Shown here: piece by piece, positions 30,779 through 39,592 of the stretch
How positions within the stretch are numbered: position 1 is the first letter of the stretch
Layout: every line of letters begins with the position of its first letter
NCBI GenBank assembly: GCA_965242775.1
Contig: CBDETI010000030.1
Span: 104,440 to 168,439, forward strand
Direction of reading: 5' to 3'
Source of the DNA: JAWPMT01 sp965242775
GTDB lineage: Bacteria > Bacteroidota > Bacteroidia > Cytophagales > Cyclobacteriaceae
Length of the DNA: 64,000 nt
Notes under the pieces: model-generated
The model's database searches: none
The model's input: only the letters and a program-made list of their open reading frames with translations
What the model was told of the DNA's origin: nothing
Translations under genes and position numbers: made by a program

Positions 30779-32479
30779 TTATCTAAACCATACCACAATA
30801 AACACTGTAATCAAAATTAGAATCAGTGCCAAAACCCTATAATTTTTATACCAGGGGAGTCCCTGTAGTTCTGCAGTCTCTTCGTTGTAAAGCTGCTTTG
30901 TCCAGATCATTCCGTTGAGCTTATCAGGGTCCGGCGAGCCAGTGGCTGTACTGATGATCAGGTTCAGCATGATGCAAAGGAAGAACAGGGTGGGTACCAC
31001 GTACAGGAAATGGATATGGTTGTCTTCGTATCCGATACCGCCGCAAACGCTAAAAGAGTAAATTATGAATATGGCTACTGACGCATAACCGAGTACGAGA
31101 CTCCAGAATCCTCCATGGGCATTGGCTTTTTTGCTGAAAAGTCCCACTACGAACGTCGCTACGATGGGCGGCGCTATGAATCCAAGAATCTGCTGTAGGT
31201 ACACCCAAAGCGACGAAAAGCTCTCGATCATTGGCGCCCAAGCCGCTGCGAGGATCACTAAAACCACGGTTGCAATTTGACCCGCTCTAACCAGGCTCTT
31301 ACTACTTAGCCCTGGATTAATTTTCTGTGTAAAATCCATGGTGATAAGCGTTGAGGCTGAATTCAGGGTTGCAGATATGCTGGATGACATGGCGGCCAGG
31401 AGCCCTGCAATCACGAGACCCAGTATTCCGGTTGGGAGGAGCTTATAGATCAGCACAGGGTAAGTCATGTTAGGACACTCGCTAAGATTTTCACAAAGGA
31501 CAGCACCGCCTTCCGAGGGAATCATGTAATTCAAGAAAGTAATATCCAGGTCGGAAAACAACACGATAGCTGCTACTCCGGGAATCACCATGAAGAAGAG
31601 GACTGGTAACTTTAATAGTCCAGCAAAAAGGGCGCCCCAGCGACCATGATCCAGGTCTTTCGCCGAAAGCACTCTTTGGACCATAAACTGGTTGTTGGCC
31701 CAGAAATAAAAGCCCAGCAGTGGCACTCCCAGGACAAGTCCGGTCCATGGCATATGATCATCTGAAGCCGGCCGGATCAAGCTCAGCACTTCCGAAGAAG
31801 ATTTGGCGATCTCTCCTTTAGCATTCATGGCATTCAGGCCATCCAGCATTCCTTGCCAGCCTCCTACCTGGTCCATCGCAAAATAGGTCAATAAAATAGA
31901 TCCAAAGACAAGCAAAATCGCCTGAATTACTTCTGTGTGTACTACAGAGCTCAGCCCTCCAGGAATGGTATAAGCGGCAGCTGCAAAGGCCAAGAACGCA
32001 ATGATAATCCACGACTCAACATCGGGGAAAATAATTTTAAGGATTAAGTTACCGGCATAAAGACCGGAGGCCGTGTCAATTATGACATTCCCTACGATCA
32101 TAATTCCGGAAAAAAGAAATCGAGACCGAGCGTCATATCTCCTTTCCAGGAACTCCGGCATGGTGTAAACTTTAGACTTGAGATAAAAAGGAAGAAAGAA
32201 AATCGCGAAGATCACGAGCACGACTGCCGCCATCCATTCGTAATTGTAGACCGCAACATTGGTATTGAAAGCGTCGGATGTGAGGCCGATGAGTGTGTTG
32301 CTGCCTATATTAGCCGCGAACAGTGAAATTCCCACGATAGGCCAGGTCATATCACGACCAGCCAGGAAATAATCTTCAGAACTTTGCTGCTTCCCTTTGC
32401 GAATTCCGTACCAAACAATGCCTACCAGGTAGACCACTATAATCACGAAATCAAGCGTGCTCAAGCCGATATTTTCCAT
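30779..32479 (-). CDS. SSS family sodium/solute symporter (SGLT-like)
   Basis: A 566-residue inner-membrane protein with about 14 hydrophobic segments. The opening LDFVIIVVYLVGIVWYGIRKGKQQSSEDYFLAGR, the GSNTLIGL sodium-site segment and MPEFLERRYDARSRFL mark the SGLT branch of the sodium:solute symporters (sugars, polyols, inositol). As the first gene of the run SSS-glpK-glpD-GH13-GH13-ROK, its substrate is probably the compound this operon breaks down. A LacI-type operator-like palindrome lies 87-102 bases upstream. Confidence 0.88.
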   Translation of the reverse strand: MENIGLSTLDFVIIVVYLVGIVWYGIRKGKQQSSEDYFLAGRDMTWPIVGISLFAANIGSNTLIGLTSDAFNTNVAVYNYEWMAAVVLVIFAIFFLPFYLKSKVYTMPEFLERRYDARSRFLFSGIMIVGNVIIDTASGLYAGNLILKIIFPDVESWIIIAFLAFAAAAYTIPGGLSSVVHTEVIQAILLVFGSILLTYFAMDQVGGWQGMLDGLNAMNAKGEIAKSSSEVLSLIRPASDDHMPWTGLVLGVPLLGFYFWANNQFMVQRVLSAKDLDHGRWGALFAGLLKLPVLFFMVIPGVAAIVLFSDLDITFLNYMIPSEGGAVLCENLSECPNMTYPVLIYKLLPTGILGLVIAGLLAAMSSSISATLNSASTLITMDFTQKINPGLSSKSLVRAGQIATVVLVILAAAWAPMIESFSSLWVYLQQILGFIAPPIVATFVVGLFSKKANAHGGFWSLVLGYASVAIFIIYSFSVCGGIGYEDNHIHFLYVVPTLFFLCIMLNLIISTATGSPDPDKLNGMIWTKQLYNEETAELQGLPWYKNYRVLALILILITVFIVVWFR

Positions 32480-32565
32480 GCTATTTCCGGGTTAGTGAAA
32501 CCCTATAATAGCAAGAAAATGACAATTGGCACTCAGGAATTCTAAGGTGTTTTAGCAGTTAGGAA

Positions 32566-32581
32566 ATCCAAACGTTTGTAT
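32566..32581. promoter_or_regulatory. LacI-type operator-like palindrome upstream of the SSS symporter
   Basis: ATCCAAACGTTTGTAT: a 16-base palindrome with one mismatch and a central CG inside AAACGTTT, which is the usual layout of LacI-family operators. It lies in the 135-base gap between trehalase and the symporter, 87-102 bases before the symporter start. No LacI-family gene is in the window. Confidence 0.45.
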
Positions 32582-32614
32582 TTTGAAATTTCTTTAGGAG
32601 GGTGTTTGAAAAAA

Positions 32615-34192
32615 CTAGAATTTCACATCATCAAGGAGTAATCCGAGTACTACGCCATTGCTCCAGCCGAAGCCATCTTGGGTTGAATACTCACCACCTC
32701 CGGCCACCAGGGTAGTGTCTACCACATTGTACTTTTCCATCATTTTACCGGTATTGGCGTATACTTTCGCATTGACCTGCAGCCAGCGGGTTTTGATTTT
32801 ATTGGCCAGGTCTTTGTGACCATACCTTTCCAGACCTTTGATAGCCATCCACTGCAAAGGTGCCCACCCATTTGGTGCGTCCCATTGTTGGCCTGAAGTA
32901 ATGGGTGTGGTGAGAACACCCCCGGGTGCTAGCAGGTGTTTTTCCAATGTGGCAGCCTGCATCTTAGCTTGTTCCTCGCTGGCGATACCGAAATACAGCG
33001 GAACCAGACTTGCGGCAGTAATTTTTCCGGTTGGTTCTCCTGTAAGAAATAGGATGTCTTGATAAGACTGGAGGTCCTCTTTCCACATAAACTTATTGAT
33101 CACCTTCTTTCTGATATCGGCTTTACGCCTAAATTGATCTGCCCGTCCCCAGTGTCCGGCGGCATCGTGCAACTTGTAAAGGACATTTTCGGTTGCGTAA
33201 AGCAAACAGTTCAGGTCAACAGGAAGAAGATCGGTGGTCCTGATGGATGAAAAATCCTCTGTTTCAAACCACCGAGCACTGAAGTCCCACCCGGATTCAG
33301 CCGCTGCCCGCAAATTCCGGTACAGTTTTTTCTTTTCCTCTTCCGCTAGCCCTTCGGCGAGTTCAATATCCTCCCGATACGACTCTGGGCGAGGAGTATC
33401 ATAATCATCCCAGTAGCGATTGAGCAAAAAACCAATGTACAGCATGGCCCTTCGGCCTTCCGGCGCCATGGGCGTAAGCCCCTCTGCTCCATTCATCCAA
33501 AACTCGTATTCTTTCTGAACTGGCTCCAGGTATTTCAGCGCCTGCTCAGCCGATGTAAGTTGCACGTATGCATTGACCATACTCGCAAAAAACGGGGGTT
33601 GGCTTCTTCCCAAATAATAAGTTCTGTTGCCATTGGGAATAAAGCCTACGGTATCAATCAAATAGGCAAAGTTATCGAGCATGGACTCAAATAGGTCAAG
33701 TCGTCCGGAAGCACCCAGGCCTATCATCGTGAAGTAGCTATCCCAGTAGTAGATTTCTCTAAATCGACCCCCAGGCACCACGTACCGGTGAGGCAGTGCG
33801 ATCAATGTGCTGAATTCAGGCTGATTTTCCGTGGATCTAGTTAAATAATCCCAATGAGATGCTAAATGAGCTTGCAAGGAGTTGGCCTGTTTTAGGCTGT
33901 CCCCAACAGGAACATAAGGTTCCTCAAAATGTTCATCAACGAATGCTTTGAGATCAAAATTTGCCTCGCCTTTACGTTCCCGATAAGTTCTAAGAATGTC
34001 GACCGGATTGTCTTTTGGGGTATAGTCCACGAAGGTTTTTGAATCGGGGAAAATATGTGCCATTTGCACGTCATGAAAGAGTTCTCCCAGGTCAACCCAA
34101 GGTTTATAAAATTTTTTTGCCGGGCGCTCTGCTTGGTTCGGTGTGCAACCCAGTAAAATTGCCACCACTGCGACTAATACCAATTGTTTCAT
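32615..34192 (-). CDS. Periplasmic trehalase (GH37) lipoprotein
   Basis: A 525-residue GH37 enzyme with a lipoprotein signal (Cys16, AILLGCTPN). Both trehalase signatures are present: PGGRFREIYYWDSY at about 140-153 and QWDAPNGWAPLQWMAI at about 436-451. A glycine-rich GGGEYSTQDGFGWSNGV lies near the C-terminus. It hydrolyses alpha,alpha-trehalose to two glucoses outside the cytoplasm. It is 22 bases downstream of a haloperoxidase-like gene; the symporter operon follows after 135 bases. Confidence 0.92.
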   Translation of the reverse strand: MKQLVLVAVVAILLGCTPNQAERPAKKFYKPWVDLGELFHDVQMAHIFPDSKTFVDYTPKDNPVDILRTYRERKGEANFDLKAFVDEHFEEPYVPVGDSLKQANSLQAHLASHWDYLTRSTENQPEFSTLIALPHRYVVPGGRFREIYYWDSYFTMIGLGASGRLDLFESMLDNFAYLIDTVGFIPNGNRTYYLGRSQPPFFASMVNAYVQLTSAEQALKYLEPVQKEYEFWMNGAEGLTPMAPEGRRAMLYIGFLLNRYWDDYDTPRPESYREDIELAEGLAEEEKKKLYRNLRAAAESGWDFSARWFETEDFSSIRTTDLLPVDLNCLLYATENVLYKLHDAAGHWGRADQFRRKADIRKKVINKFMWKEDLQSYQDILFLTGEPTGKITAASLVPLYFGIASEEQAKMQAATLEKHLLAPGGVLTTPITSGQQWDAPNGWAPLQWMAIKGLERYGHKDLANKIKTRWLQVNAKVYANTGKMMEKYNVVDTTLVAGGGEYSTQDGFGWSNGVVLGLLLDDVKF

Positions 34193-34214
34193 CTATTCAA
34201 TCTTTCGGGATAAG

Positions 34215-35564
34215 TTAAAGTGAGGCTTCCTGGCCTTCTTTTCGCGTTTGGAGATTTGCGATAATGTATTTTCCTACCTCCTCGCCTTGGTCCACTCCAT
34301 TTTCAATGGCCATCATGTAGTGTATTCCACCGTAAAGTCGGCTAATGGCGGCTTCCTCTGAGGCATGTAAAAACGATTTAAACTGTCGTTCTTTCAATCC
34401 GTACTCAACCTCAGTGGTATCATTGAACGCAAAATTATCTCCGTAATAGTCTGTTAGTGTGATTGCGGCGGCTCTTGAGATCACGCTGTGACCACTCGTA
34501 TACTCTGGAAAAGGTGGAGTTTGGAGCAATGGCAGCCACTCTTCATCAAGGTATTTATTGATCACCGTTTCAGGGCGGATCACGATACTTCGCCATTTTT
34601 CGTCCCAACAGCTAATGAAGGCATCAAACAAGGCAATTGATGTGCGTGCATACACTTCAATGGTCTCATCGAAAGTATTTTTTGATTGCCGAGTGGCTAT
34701 GGCTACAATGCCCATCCAATGACCTCCTGGCGTTATTTTCTTGGTAGCAAACATGGCATGGCCTCTATGGTGGGAAACATAGGGATTGCAATCCCAGAAT
34801 TCGGCAATATCAGTTTGCTCTTCATCCAGGTTCTTCCCAATTTCATAGACCTCCACCAATTGCCGATGAAACTCCGAACCTTCCTCCAAATTGAATTCCT
34901 CGGGATCTGTAGGCTCAAACTGTCCCGCAGAATCTATCACCATGGTTCTTATCTCTCGCCAATGAGGCTCGATCCCTTCCATATAATCAGGCGGTGTAGG
35001 CTTCCATAAAGCCGGCTCATCCCGTATGGTATATTTCGGAAAGGTCCTGGTCTGCTTGTACATATCCGCATCGGCCCACTGCAAAATGTGATTTGCCACG
35101 ATTTCACCATAGGCAGTTGAGGCCTTATAAGTGGCTTTGGTTAAACCCTTATCGACGAGTCGTTCATACAGGTTATCTGTATAAGTCTGCATTTTATCTT
35201 CTGAGAAAATCAACGCCTTTCCGACGGTAAGAAATGCATGCAAACTCGCTAATTGCAGATCCACATCAGAGCCTGGTGCCGGGGCTTCCTCCAAACCGGA
35301 TAACTGACCTGCCAGCGTCTGGTATTTGGCGGCATTTGAATGTCTGATCACCTCAAACGCGGCAATATTTGGATAGGCATAGATCCTGGAAGCTACTGGT
35401 GGGGAGAATATGTCGTAGACGATTACATCGGTCAGCTGTTTCATCGCGGACTGATATGTTTCAGGGTCCGACAAAACTTGTTTGTAAGAGTCATCTTGCT
35501 TGCATCCGAAAGCGGCAAGAGCGATTAAGAATACGCCTAAGATCTTTTTCACTGTTCCATCCAT
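34215..35564 (-). CDS. Vanadium-haloperoxidase-like PAP2 family lipoprotein
   Basis: A 449-residue lipoprotein (lipobox LAAFGC; a GTG start at 35552 would serve equally well). The C-terminal half has the PAP2/haloperoxidase pattern: KWRSIVIRPET, EYTSGHSVISRAAAITL and ISRLYGGIHYMMAIENG, which supply Lys/Arg, His and Arg/His of the phosphate/vanadate pocket. The usual Asp of SRxxxGxHxxxD is not seen. Members of this Bacteroidota group are usually called 'vanadium-dependent haloperoxidase', though phosphatase activity is also possible. It is upstream of, and probably cotranscribed with, trehalase. Confidence 0.8.
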   Translation of the reverse strand: MDGTVKKILGVFLIALAAFGCKQDDSYKQVLSDPETYQSAMKQLTDVIVYDIFSPPVASRIYAYPNIAAFEVIRHSNAAKYQTLAGQLSGLEEAPAPGSDVDLQLASLHAFLTVGKALIFSEDKMQTYTDNLYERLVDKGLTKATYKASTAYGEIVANHILQWADADMYKQTRTFPKYTIRDEPALWKPTPPDYMEGIEPHWREIRTMVIDSAGQFEPTDPEEFNLEEGSEFHRQLVEVYEIGKNLDEEQTDIAEFWDCNPYVSHHRGHAMFATKKITPGGHWMGIVAIATRQSKNTFDETIEVYARTSIALFDAFISCWDEKWRSIVIRPETVINKYLDEEWLPLLQTPPFPEYTSGHSVISRAAAITLTDYYGDNFAFNDTTEVEYGLKERQFKSFLHASEEAAISRLYGGIHYMMAIENGVDQGEEVGKYIIANLQTRKEGQEASL

Positions 35565-35694
35565 TTTGAGAAGGCAAAGATTAAAAGAAATGTGTAATTG
35601 ATATAGAAAGATTGTTTTATATCAGAAGGAATTTTACCTGAGAGCATATTTCCAAATAAATATTTGTAGTTTAGGCGCTTTTTTGAAATAAAAT

Positions 35695-37311
35695 ATGGTA
35701 GGACTCGAAACGCTCGATTGGATATTAATTGGCTTATACTTCTTTATGCTCTTTGCTGTGGCAGTATGGGTCATTATGCAAAAACAGAAAAACACCGAGG
35801 ACTTCTTCCTGGCTGGCCGGAACGTCGGATGGTTTGTGATCGGGGCTTCAATTTTTGCATCCAACATTGGCTCTGAACACGTCGTAGGACTTGCTGGGAC
35901 TGGCGCGGAGAGTGGCATGCCGATGGCTCATTACGAGTTGCACGCTTGGATCGTACTGGTGTTGGGTTGGTTGTTTTTGCCCTTCTATATGCGTAGCAGG
36001 GTCTTTACCATGCCCGAGTTTCTGGAGAAACGATTTGATGCTCGTTCCAGATGGTTCCTGTCCATATTTTCCATCATTGGCTATGTGTTGACCAAAGTTT
36101 CCGTGACGATTTATGCCGGAGGTGTGGTGGTCTCACAACTGCTGAACCTGACATTCCTGCAAGGTGCCCTTGGTATCGTGATAATTACCGGGATTTATAC
36201 CGTTCTAGGTGGCATGCGGGCGGTGGTTTACACCGAAACCTTACAAACGATCATTCTTATTCTTGGCTCCGCCTTTCTTACTTACCAAGGATTTCAGGCA
36301 ATAGGCAGTTGGGAAGAATTAAAGACGCTGGCAGGGTCAGAGCACTTCAATATGTGGCGTCCTTCCTCAGATGCTCAGTTTCCATGGACCGGAATGGTAT
36401 TCGGAGGAGCTATTGTAGGTATTTGGTATTGGTGTACCGATCAATATATCGTCCAGAGGACCCTAGCCGCAAACAACATAAAAATCGGTCGCCGGGGGGC
36501 TATTTTCGGTGCCTATCTAAAATTGCTTCCCATTTTCATTTTCCTGATTCCAGGAATCATTGCATTTGCCCTCAAGCAGAAGGGTGTACTGTCTTATGAA
36601 CGAAGCGATGAAGTCTTCCCTGTCTTGGTTCAGACACTGCTCCCTACTGGAGTGAAGGGTCTGGTTGCCGGTGGATTGATGGCTGCTTTGATGAGCTCAT
36701 TGGCGTCCGTTTTCAATTCTAGTTCAACCCTCTTCACGGTAGATATTTTTAAGAAACTTTATCCCAATACCGAAGAAAAGAAACTCGTACAGGTAGGTCG
36801 TCTGGCCACCGGAGTTGTGGTAATACTGGGGATGCTTTGGATTCCCATCATGGAAAAAATTGGGGGAGGCGTACTTTATCAGTACCTCCAAAGCGTGCAG
36901 TCCTACATAGCGCCACCAATAACGGCGGTTTTCTTATTGGCCATTCTCTCTAAACGCGTGAATGCACAGGGAGCGATCGCGACCTTGTTTTTTGGTTTGC
37001 TCATCGGCACCCTTCGAATCATTGCTGAGCTCAATATTAGTGAAGGAGGAAGTGGCTTCGTCCATGAATTTGCCACCATCAATTTTGCCCATATGGCCAT
37101 TTTCATGTTCATTGCCTGTGTGGCTGTGTGCCTGGGGGTCAGCTACGCTACCGCCCCTCCTAATTTGGAGGCAATTCGTGGCTTGGCGTTTGGTACACTT
37201 TCGGCGGATCAGTTGGAAGAAAGTAAAGGAAGCTTCGGTAGACTCGATATCATCGTGTCAGTAATCCTTGTAGCAATCATCATATTCGTACTCTCATACT
37301 TCACGGGATGA
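35695..37311 (+). CDS. SSS family sodium/sugar symporter
   Basis: A 538-residue membrane protein with about 14 transmembrane segments. LETLDWILIGLYFFMLFAVAVWVIMQKQKNTEDFFLAGRNVGW, the sodium-site segment ASNIGSEHVVGLAGTGAESG and MPEFLEKRFDARSRWFL place it in the SGLT/galactose-type SSS clade (vSGLT-like). It is divergent from the haloperoxidase-like gene and converges on the Nudix regulator with seven bases between stops. Its neighbours suggest a pentose or hexose as substrate. A near-consensus -7 box, AATATTTG, lies about 40 bases upstream of the start. Confidence 0.9.
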   Translation: MVGLETLDWILIGLYFFMLFAVAVWVIMQKQKNTEDFFLAGRNVGWFVIGASIFASNIGSEHVVGLAGTGAESGMPMAHYELHAWIVLVLGWLFLPFYMRSRVFTMPEFLEKRFDARSRWFLSIFSIIGYVLTKVSVTIYAGGVVVSQLLNLTFLQGALGIVIITGIYTVLGGMRAVVYTETLQTIILILGSAFLTYQGFQAIGSWEELKTLAGSEHFNMWRPSSDAQFPWTGMVFGGAIVGIWYWCTDQYIVQRTLAANNIKIGRRGAIFGAYLKLLPIFIFLIPGIIAFALKQKGVLSYERSDEVFPVLVQTLLPTGVKGLVAGGLMAALMSSLASVFNSSSTLFTVDIFKKLYPNTEEKKLVQVGRLATGVVVILGMLWIPIMEKIGGGVLYQYLQSVQSYIAPPITAVFLLAILSKRVNAQGAIATLFFGLLIGTLRIIAELNISEGGSGFVHEFATINFAHMAIFMFIACVAVCLGVSYATAPPNLEAIRGLAFGTLSADQLEESKGSFGRLDIIVSVILVAIIIFVLSYFTG

Positions 37312-37318
37312 TTGGCAA

Positions 37319-37972
37319 TTACAAATCCAGTACAAACTTTCTTTCACGTAGGCGCTGATAGATTTCTTGGTCGAACTTATACAGTCTGGCTGCCCGGTGA
37401 GAAACGCCATCCTGCTTTTCCCCACAGTCAATCAGAAAGTTCATCCTAAGAATCTTCCGGCGGAAATTAGGCTTATCCAGCTGCATCTGTAAAATGGATT
37501 CATAAAGGTTTTGCAACTGACCCAGGGTAAATTTCTCAGGCAAGAGATTGAAGCCAATGGGCTCCTGCTTTACACGTGACTGAAGTCGTCCAAAAGCATC
37601 GGCAAGAATCTCGTTGTGGTCATATAGTAAATCACCAATTTCAGCAGGTGTGAACCACTGGGCATCGGAGGCAGTAAATCCCGGCGCCAATTGATGGTCC
37701 GTGTCTTTTATAAGTGAGTAATAGCCCACTGTCAGGACCCTTTTGGTAGGGAATCTATTAACCGCACCATAAGCCTTCAATTGCTCGAGGTATAGATCCC
37801 TGACCCCTGTGAGCAAGTATAAAATCCGATTGGCGGCCTCGTCAAGTGATTCCTCGTAGGTAATCCAACCGCCGGGTAAACCCCACTTGCCTTTGCTGAT
37901 CCCTTCACCATGTTTTACCAGCAAGACCTTGAGTTCCGTGGAAAACCCAAAGACTACACAGTCAATGGACAT
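37319..37972 (-). CDS. Nudix-domain transcriptional regulator (NrtR/AraR-like), probable xylose regulator
   Basis: 217 residues from the start at 37972 (MSIDCVVFGF). The frame extends to 38047, but that start would lie inside the operator palindrome and add a non-family tail; a GTG at 38000 is another option. The N-terminal domain is a Nudix fold with degenerate motif WITYEESLDEAANRIL, which lacks the REUXEE glutamates and so is probably a ligand sensor, not a hydrolase. The C-terminal winged helix (about 145-215: TLGQLQNLYESILQMQLDKPNFRRKI) is the DNA-binding part. Nudix-type regulators of this kind control arabinose or xylose genes in Bacteroidota. It is divergent from xylB. Confidence 0.85.
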   Translation of the reverse strand: MSIDCVVFGFSTELKVLLVKHGEGISKGKWGLPGGWITYEESLDEAANRILYLLTGVRDLYLEQLKAYGAVNRFPTKRVLTVGYYSLIKDTDHQLAPGFTASDAQWFTPAEIGDLLYDHNEILADAFGRLQSRVKQEPIGFNLLPEKFTLGQLQNLYESILQMQLDKPNFRRKILRMNFLIDCGEKQDGVSHRAARLYKFDQEIYQRLRERKFVLDL

Positions 37973-38036
37973 ATTCTCTATGATGTTCTTTTTATCCACA
38001 CTTCGAAATTTGCAGTAAGTTAAAAAAAAGCTGAAA

Positions 38037-38059
38037 CTTATGGTCATTATGACTATAAG
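38037..38059. promoter_or_regulatory. Palindromic operator between the Nudix regulator and xylB
   Basis: Arms CTTATGGTCAT and ATGACTATAAG around a central T match in 10 of 11 positions, giving a 23-base dyad. It lies in the divergent gap, 30 bases before the xylB start and 64 before the chosen regulator start. This is where a NrtR/AraR-type regulator would bind to control both genes. A possible xylB -7 box (TAGTCTTG, 38068-38075) follows directly. Confidence 0.65.
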
Positions 38060-38089
38060 CTTTATATTAGTCTTGCATTTGCAAATAAC

Positions 38090-39592
38090 ATGTTCTTCAT
38101 AGGATACGATATCGGCAGTTCGTCAATCAAGGCCAGTCTTCTTGACGGTACTACAAATAAGGCAATTATGCTTGCCAGCAGCCCGGAAAATTCGGAGATG
38201 GAAATGAGTGCCCCTAAACCTGGCTGGGCAGAGCAAGATCCCGAAACCTGGTGGCACCACGTTTGCCTAGCCACTAACCAATTGCTGGCCCAAACGAAAG
38301 TCGATGTGGACGAGATAAAGGGAATCGGCATCGCCTATCAGATGCACGGTCTGGTAATGGTTGACAAACACAGCCACTCAATTCGACCCTCAATCATTTG
38401 GTGTGATAGTAGAGCTGTGGACATTGGCGATCGGGCATTTGCGGAACTCGGATCGGAATTTTGTCTGGGGCACCTACTCAATTCGCCGGGAAACTTCACC
38501 GCCTCCAAGTTGAAATGGATTCAAACGCACGAACCGGAAACACTGGAAAAAACTGCCCATTTTATGCTACCCGGTGATTTTGTAGCGATGAAAATGACAG
38601 ATAAGGTTCACACCACCATTTCTGGACTTTCTGAAGGAATACTTTGGGACTTTAAGGAAAATGCGCCTTCGGACAAATTATTAACTCACCTGGGTATACC
38701 CGCAAAGCTGGTCCCGGAGCAAACTCCTTCCTTCGGAGCGCAGGGAAAACTCACCGTTGAGGCAGCTCAAGCACTTGGCCTTCGTCCAGGAACTCCCGTG
38801 ACCTATCGCGCAGGAGACCAACCAAACAACGCTATGTCGCTCGGTGTGTTAGCACCAGGTGAGGTTGCTGCAACCGGTGGTACATCCGGGGTAGTATATG
38901 GAGTGAACGAACTGCCCATTGCAGACAAACAAGGGCGGATCAACAGTTTCGCCCATGTAAATTTTAAGTCGGGCACTCCAAGGACCGGTACGCTACTTTG
39001 CATTAATGGCGCTGGTATCCTGCACCGGTGGATGAAACAGTTGATCGGCAATGACAACCTTACTTACCCTCAAATGGAGGCACTGGCCGAAGAAGCGGCG
39101 ATTGGGTCAGATGGTGTGGTGGTTTTACCCTTTGGAAATGGTGCAGAAAGAATGCTCGGCAACCGAAACTTGGGTGCCAGCATCACAAATCTGGAACTCA
39201 ACCGGCACAGCAAATCACATATAGCCAGGGCCGGCTTGGAGGGAATCGCCTTTGCCTTTGTCTATGGCATGAAAATCCTCAACGAACTGGGAGTCGGCAC
39301 ACACAAACTACGTGTTGGAAACGACAACCTTTTCCAATCCTCGATCTTCAGTCATACAATAGCCAGCTTGATCGACGCAGAAATTGAAGTGATCGAAAAT
39401 ACAGGCGCTACAGGAGCCGCCAGGGGTGCAGCTTTTGGTGCTGGCTATTTTGACACTCTGGAAAAGGCGTTGGCTGGCGATGCCGTGATCAAGCGATATC
39501 GGCCAAACCGTTCAGAAGAATATCATACTGCCTACGGTAGGTGGCTCAAAGAATTAAATCAAAAAATTAAAGCACACGATGAATCGAAATAA
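38090..39592 (+). CDS. xylB: Xylulokinase
   Basis: A 500-residue FGGY kinase: N-terminal FIGYDIGSSSIKASLLDG, KPGWAEQDPETWW, QMHGLVMVD (the MHG xylulose-site motif of XylB), IIWCDSRA, and C-terminal KLRVGNDNLFQSSIFSHTIA. It phosphorylates D-xylulose to xylulose-5-phosphate for the pentose phosphate pathway. First gene of the xyl operon behind the palindromic operator; its end overlaps xylA by 14 bases. Confidence 0.92.
   Translation: MFFIGYDIGSSSIKASLLDGTTNKAIMLASSPENSEMEMSAPKPGWAEQDPETWWHHVCLATNQLLAQTKVDVDEIKGIGIAYQMHGLVMVDKHSHSIRPSIIWCDSRAVDIGDRAFAELGSEFCLGHLLNSPGNFTASKLKWIQTHEPETLEKTAHFMLPGDFVAMKMTDKVHTTISGLSEGILWDFKENAPSDKLLTHLGIPAKLVPEQTPSFGAQGKLTVEAAQALGLRPGTPVTYRAGDQPNNAMSLGVLAPGEVAATGGTSGVVYGVNELPIADKQGRINSFAHVNFKSGTPRTGTLLCINGAGILHRWMKQLIGNDNLTYPQMEALAEEAAIGSDGVVVLPFGNGAERMLGNRNLGASITNLELNRHSKSHIARAGLEGIAFAFVYGMKILNELGVGTHKLRVGNDNLFQSSIFSHTIASLIDAEIEVIENTGATGAARGAAFGAGYFDTLEKALAGDAVIKRYRPNRSEEYHTAYGRWLKELNQKIKAHDESK

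Noticed and set aside
37973..38047. Longer form of the Nudix regulator
   Set aside because: The start would sit inside the operator dyad and the added residues are not like the family.
38050..38090. Confident xylB promoter
   Set aside because: TAGTCTTG resembles the -7 box but the TTG partner is not at a clear distance; kept only as a remark.
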